DNA from: an uncultured Ruminococcus sp.
GTDB taxonomy: Bacteria > Bacillota > Clostridia > Oscillospirales > CAG-272
Direction of reading: 5' to 3'
Assembly (NCBI GenBank): GCA_902778985.1
Contig: CACYZS010000037.1
Coordinates: 1 to 11,469, forward strand
DNA: 11,469 nt
Position numbers and translations under genes: made by a program. Shown piece after piece: positions 7,222 through 11,469 of the stretch; position 1 is the stretch's first letter; every line of letters begins with the position of its first letter. The notes under the pieces were generated by a model. That model saw nothing but the letters and a program-made list of their open reading frames with translations, ran no database searches and had not been told where the DNA came from.

Positions 7222-7854
7222 ATGAAGATCATTTTTCTCGGCGCCCCCGGCGCCGGCAAAGGAACGCAGGCGGAGATCGTCTCGAAGAGACTGGGGATCC
7301 CCCCGATCTCGACCGGTGCGATCATCCGTGAAGCGATCAAGTCGGGAACCCCGATGGGGCTTCAGGCAAAGGAGTACACCACCAAAGGTCAACTCGTTCC
7401 GGACGACGTCGTCATCGGCATCATTAAGGAACGGCTCTCCGCCCCCGACTGCGCAAACGGTTTTATCCTGGACGGATTCCCCCGCACGGTGCCGCAGGCA
7501 GCGGCGCTCGGCGAAATGGGAGTGGATCTCGACGCTGTCGTCAGTATCGAGGTGCCCGACGAGGTGATTATCGAACGGATGACGGGACGGCGCGTGTGCG
7601 ACAAGTGCGGCGCGACCTACCATCTGACGTCGATCCCCCCGAAGGACGGCAAGAACTGCGACAAATGCGGGACGCCCCTTTCGGTGCGGGCGGACGATCA
7701 GCCCGACGTTGTGAAACAGCGTCTCCGTGTCTATCACGAAACCACCGAACCGCTCAAGGACTTCTACGCTTCTACCGGCAAGTTGAAGTTGGTCCCGGGG
7801 CAGGATAAGGTGGAAGACACCACCGCTCTGACGCTGGCTGCTTTGGGAGTGTAA
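7222..7854 (+). CDS. adk: Adenylate kinase, zinc-lid type
   Basis: Adk interconverts ATP plus AMP and two ADP in the cytoplasm, balancing the adenylate pool. The 210-residue product is a long-form enzyme. It has the P-loop GAPGAGKGT (residues 7-15), the AMP-binding region GQLVPDDVVI, the FILDGFPRT motif (81-89), and a lid with Cys126, Cys129, Cys146 and Cys149 (CDKC twice), which should bind zinc as in many Gram-positive enzymes. The conserved ISTGD stretch reads ISTGA (29-33), so the usual Asp is Ala. The ATG at 7222 was chosen because the protein then starts at the first strand (MKIIFLG) and GGGAG lies upstream; a TTG at 7195 in the same frame overlaps the secY stop and adds nine unlikely residues. 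Confidence 0.98.
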   Translation: MKIIFLGAPGAGKGTQAEIVSKRLGIPPISTGAIIREAIKSGTPMGLQAKEYTTKGQLVPDDVVIGIIKERLSAPDCANGFILDGFPRTVPQAAALGEMGVDLDAVVSIEVPDEVIIERMTGRRVCDKCGATYHLTSIPPKDGKNCDKCGTPLSVRADDQPDVVKQRLRVYHETTEPLKDFYASTGKLKLVPGQDKVEDTTALTLAALGV

Positions 7855-7857
7855 AGA

Positions 7858-8616
7858 ATGGCGATCATTCTGAAAACTGCAGAGCAGATCAGATTGATGA
7901 AGGAAGCCGGACGGATCACCGGAGAGGCGATCCTGAAGGCACGGGACATGATCCGTCCCGGCGTCTCCACGTGGGAGGTCGACCGCGTCATTCACGACTA
8001 CATCGTGAAATGCGGCGCGAAGCCGAGTTTCCTCGGCTACGCGGGCTTCCCCGGGAGCGCGTGTGTCAGCGTCAATTCCGAAGTGATCCACGGGATCCCC
8101 TCACGGAAACGGATCCTTGAAGAGGGAGACCTCGTCAAGGTCGACGTCGGCGCTCTGTACCGCGGCTATCACGGCGACAGCGCGAAGACCTTTGCGGTCG
8201 GTCGCGTATCTCCCGAAGCCACGCGCCTGATCGAACGCACGAGAGAGTGCTTCTATCGGGGCGTAGCCAAGGCGGTCGCCGGCAACCGGATCGGCGACGT
8301 CGGGCACGCGGTCCAAGCGTGCGCCGAAGAGGCGGGCTTCTCCGTCGTCCGCGAATACGTCGGACACGGCGTGGGTTCGCATCTCCACGAGGAACCCGAC
8401 GTCCCGAATTACGGGACCGAGGGACGCGGTTGCCGCCTGTATGCCGGCATGACGATCGCCATTGAACCCATGGTGAACGCCGGCGGCGCGGGCGTCAGGG
8501 TATTGCCCGACGGTTGGACCGTCGTGACAAGCGATGGACGGCTCTCGGCTCACTACGAGCATACGGTCGCCATCACGGACGACGGACCGGTCCTTCTGAC
8601 CGACGTCGGGGAATGA
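7858..8616 (+). CDS. map: Methionine aminopeptidase type I
   Basis: Map removes the initiator methionine from new proteins whose second residue is small. The 252-residue product is a pita-bread fold enzyme of type Ia length without an N-terminal extension. The five metal ligands are visible: Asp96 (VDVGA), Asp107 (HGDSAKTF), His170 (VGHGVG), Glu203 (IAIEPMVN) and Glu234 (YEHTVAIT). Active-site histidines are His78 in VNSEVIHGIP and His177 in HLHEEP. The ATG is three bases after the adk stop, with a GGGAG-like site inside the end of adk, so coupling is likely. Many Gram-positives have a small KOW-domain gene between map and infA; none is present here, and infA follows after eighteen bases. Confidence 0.98.
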   Translation: MAIILKTAEQIRLMKEAGRITGEAILKARDMIRPGVSTWEVDRVIHDYIVKCGAKPSFLGYAGFPGSACVSVNSEVIHGIPSRKRILEEGDLVKVDVGALYRGYHGDSAKTFAVGRVSPEATRLIERTRECFYRGVAKAVAGNRIGDVGHAVQACAEEAGFSVVREYVGHGVGSHLHEEPDVPNYGTEGRGCRLYAGMTIAIEPMVNAGGAGVRVLPDGWTVVTSDGRLSAHYEHTVAITDDGPVLLTDVGE

Positions 8617-8622
8617 TAGAAT

Positions 8623-8628
8623 GGAGGG
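8623..8628 (+). promoter_or_regulatory. Ribosome binding site deciding the infA CTG start
   Basis: GGAGGG lies just after the map stop. It is six bases upstream of CTG at 8635 but only three from ATT at 8632, and it is out of frame with the ATG (8621) that overlaps it. This spacing favours CTG as the infA initiation codon. Confidence 0.7.
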
Positions 8629-8634
8629 ATTATT

Positions 8635-8856
8635 CTGGCGAAAGATGATCTGATCGAATTTGAGGACGGCGTGGTCGTGGAAGCACTTCCGAACGCCACC
8701 TTCAAAGTGAAACTGCCGAACGGACATATCGTGAACGCACATATATCCGGAAAACTTCGTATGAACTATATCAGAATTCTCCCGGGCGACACCGTGACCG
8801 TCGAGGTCTCGGTCTACGATCTGACCAAGGGCCGGATCACCTGGAGAAAAAAATAA
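8635..8856 (+). CDS. infA: Translation initiation factor IF-1, probable CTG start
   Basis: IF-1 is an OB-fold factor that binds the 30S A site during initiation and works with IF-2 and IF-3. Read from CTG at 8635 the product has 73 residues, the normal length: [20 protein letters not shown], then [20 protein letters not shown] and [20 protein letters not shown], ending GRITWRKK. The frame is closed upstream by TAG at 8617, and the only codons between are AAT, GGA, GGG, ATT, ATT and CTG, so no ATG, GTG or TTG can supply the conserved N-terminus. The next ordinary start, GTG at 8671, would remove twelve conserved residues. CTG is well placed behind GGAGGG. The usual SPYDLT reads SVYDLT. Identity is certain; the start is well supported but unproven. 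Confidence 0.95.
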   Translation: MAKDDLIEFEDGVVVEALPNATFKVKLPNGHIVNAHISGKLRMNYIRILPGDTVTVEVSVYDLTKGRITWRKK

Positions 8857-8877
8857 CGAAAGGAACGGTGTTATAAC

Positions 8878-8991
8878 ATGAAAGTAAAACCTTCCGTGAA
8901 AAAGATTTGCGAGAAGTGCAAAATCATCAAAAGAAAAGGCCGTGTCATGGTCATCTGCGAAAATCCCAAGCATAAGCAGAGACAGGGCTGA
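8878..8991 (+). CDS. rpmJ: 50S ribosomal protein L36, zinc-binding form
   Basis: L36 is the smallest large-subunit protein and stabilises 23S rRNA late in assembly. The product is 37 residues, [20 protein letters not shown] then [17 protein letters not shown]. Cys11, Cys14, Cys27 and His32 form the CxxC...C...H zinc site of the C+ form. It lies 21 bases after infA and 22 before rpsM, the normal place in Gram-positive and many other bacteria. Its upstream purine run (GAAAGGA, about 8858-8864) is farther from the ATG than the other ribosome binding sites here, suggesting weaker independent initiation. Confidence 0.98.
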   Translation: MKVKPSVKKICEKCKIIKRKGRVMVICENPKHKQRQG

Positions 8992-9013
8992 TTAAGAAAA
9001 GGAGAGAGAACTA

Positions 9014-9382
9014 ATGGCTCGTATTGCAGGCGTGGATATCCCCAACAACAAGCGCGTTGAGATCGCCCTGACCTATATTTACGGCATCGGGCTGAAGAGC
9101 GCGCAGGACATTCTTGCGAAGACCGGGATCGATCCCGACACGCGCGCGAAGGATCTGACCGAGTCGGACATCGCGAAACTCCGTGACGAGATCGAGGCGA
9201 ACTATCACGTGGAAGGCGACCTTCGCCGTGAAGTCGCGATGAACATCAAGAACAAGGTCGAGATCAACTGCTATCAGGGTATCCGCCACAGAAAAGGGCT
9301 TCCCGTGAGAGGGCAGCGCACCAAGACCAACGCGCGGACGAGAAAAGGTCCCGCGAAGACCATTGCGAATAAGAAGAAGTAA
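9014..9382 (+). CDS. rpsM: 30S ribosomal protein S13
   Basis: S13 is a head protein that forms bridges B1a/B1b to the large subunit and reaches the P-site tRNA with its tail. The 122-residue product has the canonical [20 protein letters not shown], a helix-two-turn-helix region ([20 protein letters not shown]) and the basic tail with [20 protein letters not shown] and then [20 protein letters not shown] precedes the ATG. In E. coli, S4 represses the alpha operon at a pseudoknot just upstream of rpsM; the 22-base gap here leaves little room for one unless it extends into rpmJ. Confidence 0.99.
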   Translation: MARIAGVDIPNNKRVEIALTYIYGIGLKSAQDILAKTGIDPDTRAKDLTESDIAKLRDEIEANYHVEGDLRREVAMNIKNKVEINCYQGIRHRKGLPVRGQRTKTNARTRKGPAKTIANKKK

Positions 9383-9398
9383 GGAGTGAGAACGAAGA

Positions 9399-9803
9399 AT
9401 GGCAACCAAAGCAACCACTGCTAAAAAAGTCACCAAGAAACGCCGCGAGAAAAAGAACGTCGAAAAAGGCGCGGCGCATATCCGTTCCACTTTCAACAAC
9501 ACGATCGTGACCATCACCGACGTGACCGGCGCCACCATCTCGTGGGCGTCCGCGGGTGAGATGGGCTTCAAGGGTTCGAGAAAGTCGACTCCCTACGCCG
9601 CCCAGACCGCTGCGGAGCACGCTGCGAAACTGGCGATCGATCAGGGTATGAAGACCGTCGAGGTGTTCGTCCGCGGTCCCGGGTCGGGACGTGAGGCGGC
9701 GATCCGCGCGCTGCAGACCGCCGGGCTTGACATCACGCTCATCAAGGACGTGACGCCGATCCCCCACAACGGCTGCCGGCCCCCGAAACGTCGTCGGGTT
9801 TAA
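9399..9803 (+). CDS. rpsK: 30S ribosomal protein S11
   Basis: S11 lies on the platform near the mRNA exit and the Shine-Dalgarno helix. The product is 134 residues: a lysine-rich N-terminal arm ([16 protein letters not shown]), the core [19 protein letters not shown] and [20 protein letters not shown], then [20 protein letters not shown], and the invariant C-terminal [15 protein letters not shown]. Asn124-Gly125 in that tail matches the Asn-Gly site known to form isoaspartate in E. coli S11. TAAGGAG overlaps the rpsM stop and provides the ribosome binding site, so coupling is likely. Confidence 0.99.
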   Translation: MATKATTAKKVTKKRREKKNVEKGAAHIRSTFNNTIVTITDVTGATISWASAGEMGFKGSRKSTPYAAQTAAEHAAKLAIDQGMKTVEVFVRGPGSGREAAIRALQTAGLDITLIKDVTPIPHNGCRPPKRRRV

Positions 9804-9823
9804 TCGAAAGGAAGGATACGAAT

Positions 9824-10450
9824 ATGGCAAGATATACTGGTCCCAGTTGCAAACAGTGCCGCAGAGAGGGTTGCAAACTCTTTCTGAAGGGCGACAGATG
9901 CACTTCCGGCAAATGCTCGTTCGAATCGAGAAGCGCCGCCCCCGGTCAGCACGGTGCGGCTCGCAAGAAGATCGGCGAGTACGGTATGCAGTTGCGCGAA
10001 AAACAGAAGGTCAGACGTTACTACGGTCTGCTTGAGAAGCAGTTCGGTCTGTACTATCAACTCGCCGAGAAGAAGGAAGGCATCACCGGTGAAAACCTCT
10101 TGATCCTTCTCGAGCGCCGTCTCGACAACACCGTCTACCGTATGGGTATGGCGTCCAGCCGTAAGGAAGCCCGTCAGTTGGTTCTGCACGGTCACTTCAC
10201 CATCAACGGTAAGAAGGTTACGATCCCCTCGCTTCTCGTGAAGCCGGGCGACGTGATCGCGGTGAAGGAATCCAGCCGGGAAAAGGCGAAGATCAAGGAA
10301 CTTGCGGAAACCGTCGAATCGGCAGTGAAGCCGAAGTGGCTCGACGTCAACTCCGCCAACCTGACCGCCAAGGTCGTCGCTATGCCCGCAAGAGAAGATA
10401 TCGACTTCGAGATCAACGAGCAACTGATCGTTGAACTTTATTCGAAGTAA
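9824..10450 (+). CDS. rpsD: 30S ribosomal protein S4, zinc-binding form
   Basis: S4 nucleates 30S assembly on the 16S 5' domain, sits at the mRNA entry channel, and in E. coli represses the alpha operon. The 208-residue product has the C+ N-terminus with Cys9, Cys12, Cys26 and Cys31 (plus Cys17), the ligand spacing of the zinc-bound Thermus S4. The S4 RNA-binding domain lies at about 97-160 ([38 protein letters not shown]). The C-terminus ends [20 protein letters not shown] precedes the ATG. The gene stands directly before rpoA, as in Clostridia and E. coli, while in Bacillus it is unlinked. A 125-base spacer follows, the longest in the window. Confidence 0.99.
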   Translation: MARYTGPSCKQCRREGCKLFLKGDRCTSGKCSFESRSAAPGQHGAARKKIGEYGMQLREKQKVRRYYGLLEKQFGLYYQLAEKKEGITGENLLILLERRLDNTVYRMGMASSRKEARQLVLHGHFTINGKKVTIPSLLVKPGDVIAVKESSREKAKIKELAETVESAVKPKWLDVNSANLTAKVVAMPAREDIDFEINEQLIVELYSK

Positions 10451-10575
10451 TTCGCTCCCGTTGACCGACGGAGCGAACGCTTCGCTTCGGACAACGTCGT
10501 TTCGCGTTCTCAACTATCCCCGAGACGGGATCATCGGAACCCACCAAATGAATTATGGAGGAGGAATTACCCAGA
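10451..10575 (+). promoter_or_regulatory. rpsD-rpoA leader with two competing inverted repeats
   Basis: This is the longest non-coding stretch in the window. TTCGCTCC (10451-10458), starting right after the rpsD stop, pairs perfectly with GGAGCGAA (10470-10477). GAACGC (10475-10480), which overlaps that right arm, pairs with GCGTTC (10504-10509), so the two stems exclude each other in part. No U-run follows either stem. The rpoA ribosome binding site GGAGGAGG (10557-10564) is downstream and free in both. No convincing promoter was seen. A role in setting alpha-subunit levels or S4 feedback is inference. Confidence 0.45.
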
Positions 10576-11469
10576 ATGATCGATATTGTCATTGAAAAGC
10601 CGAAAATCACGACCTCTTTTAACGAAAACGGCAGCGAAGGCGAGTTCGTGATCGAACCTCTTGAAAGAGGATACGGTACGACGCTCGGCAACTCCCTGCG
10701 CCGCGTGCTTCTCAGCACGCTCGCGGGTTACGCCGCCACCAGTATCAAGATCGAAGGCGTCCTTCACGAGATCTCCACCGTGGACGGCGTGAAAGAGGAC
10801 GTTCCCGAGATCGTTCTGAACGTGAAGGGGATCATTCCGAAACTGCACGTTCAGGGATCGAAGACCGTCATTCTTGACGTCACGGGACCCTGCGACGTGA
10901 AGGCGGGCGACATCACGCCTGACGCCGACGTCGAGATCCTGAACCCCGAACACCACATTGCAACGGTCAGCGAGGGCAGCCGGTTCTACATGGAACTGAC
11001 CTTCGGTTCCGGCCGCGGCTACGTTTCCCAGGAAAAGAACAAACAGAACTATCTTGAAGAGACCGGTAACACCAGCGCCCCGCTCGGGACCATCTTCACC
11101 GACTCGATCTTCACCCCCGTTTACAAGGTGGAGTATCACGTGGAGAACACCCGCGTCGGCAACATTACCGACTTCGACAAGTTGACGATCAAGGTTCTGA
11201 CCAACGGGACCATCACCGCGCAGGAAGCGATCTCTCTCGCCGCCAAGATTCTCAATGAACATCTCAGCCTCTTAATGGATCTGTCCGACGCGGGCACGGG
11301 CGCGCCGATCATCACGACGACGACGCCGGACGGCCCGGAAAACGTCCTTGGGATGCCCATCGAGGAACTTGACCTGTCGGTACGTAGTTTCAACTGCCTG
11401 AAACGCGTCGGCATTGACACCGTCGGGGATCTCATCAACCGCACCGAAGAGGATATGATCAAGGTCAGA
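10576..11469 (+). CDS. rpoA: RNA polymerase alpha subunit, 3'-truncated by window edge
   Basis: Alpha dimerises to start assembly of RNA polymerase, and its C-terminal domain contacts UP elements and activators. The frame runs open to the last base, giving 298 residues with the final few dozen missing. The N-terminal domain shows [20 protein letters not shown] (26-45), the most conserved stretch, at the dimer and beta-contact region, then [17 protein letters not shown] linker (about 236-259, rich in Thr, Gly and Pro) leads to the C-terminal domain with [20 protein letters not shown]; Arg270 matches the DNA-contacting Arg265 of E. coli. ATG 10576 gives the standard [10 protein letters not shown] start behind GGAGGAGG. 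An in-frame ATG at 10555 overlaps the ribosome binding site and has none of its own. rplQ would be expected next. Confidence 0.98.
   Translation, partial: MIDIVIEKPKITTSFNENGSEGEFVIEPLERGYGTTLGNSLRRVLLSTLAGYAATSIKIEGVLHEISTVDGVKEDVPEIVLNVKGIIPKLHVQGSKTVILDVTGPCDVKAGDITPDADVEILNPEHHIATVSEGSRFYMELTFGSGRGYVSQEKNKQNYLEETGNTSAPLGTIFTDSIFTPVYKVEYHVENTRVGNITDFDKLTIKVLTNGTITAQEAISLAAKILNEHLSLLMDLSDAGTGAPIITTTTPDGPENVLGMPIEELDLSVRSFNCLKRVGIDTVGDLINRTEEDMIKVR

Noticed and set aside
8621..8653. Ten-codon ORF starting with ATG across the infA ribosome binding site
   Set aside because: Out of frame with IF-1, overlaps the GGAGGG itself and has no ribosome binding site of its own.
10461..10466. TTGACC resembling a -35 box after rpsD
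   Set aside because: No TATAAT-like match lies at usable spacing; it sits in the loop of an inverted repeat.
10555..10557. In-frame ATG upstream of rpoA
   Set aside because: It overlaps the GGAGGAGG ribosome binding site and would add a seven-residue acidic extension not seen in alpha subunits.
1..11469. Mobile element, CRISPR, tRNA, toxin-antitoxin or defence system
   Set aside because: No transposase, repeat array, tRNA fold or unassigned gene remains. Every substantial plus-strand stretch belongs to a recognised housekeeping gene.

Overview
The window is one dense, entirely plus-strand block of translation genes. It is the bacterial S10-spc-alpha ribosomal protein supercluster, running from inside rpsC (S3) to inside rpoA (RNA polymerase alpha). 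The order is rpsC-rplP-rpmC-rpsQ-rplN-rplX-rplE-rpsN-rpsH-rplF-rplR-rpsE-rpmD-rplO-secY-adk-map-infA-rpmJ-rpsM-rpsK-rpsD-rpoA. Having adk, map and infA between secY and rpmJ, a short four-cysteine S14 and a four-cysteine zinc-lid adenylate kinase are Gram-positive traits. Having rpsD inside the alpha part, directly before rpoA, points to a Clostridia-like member of the Firmicutes (Bacillota) rather than Bacilli. The sequence is GC-rich, with strong AGGAGG-type ribosome binding sites in front of most genes. The exact taxon cannot be named from this window.

Region by region: 1-1611 is the tail of the S10 part (S3 without its N-terminus, L16, L29, S17). 1681-5799 is the spc part (L14, L24, L5, S14, S8, L6, L18, S5, L30, L15). 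5801-8616 holds the translocon channel SecY, adenylate kinase and methionine aminopeptidase. 8635-11469 holds IF-1, L36 and the alpha part (S13, S11, S4, RpoA cut at the window edge). Most gaps are under 30 bases and some genes touch or overlap, which fits one polycistronic transcript with translational coupling. No convincing internal promoter, terminator, mobile element, tRNA or CRISPR was seen.

Together the genes make both ribosomal subunits, start translation (IF-1), export and mature the products (SecY, Map), supply nucleotide balance (Adk) and transcribe (RpoA). This is a conserved housekeeping locus, and I do not see a new multi-gene system in it. The points that stand out are local. 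The rpsH reading frame has conserved S8 sequence upstream of its first ATG but no ordinary start codon, and a strong hairpin fills the space where the start and its ribosome binding site should be. infA appears to start with CTG. L24 has an unusual basic insertion in its KOW loop. S3 carries an arginine-rich tail. Two intergenic spacers, before rpsE and before rpoA, hold inverted repeats that may be regulatory.
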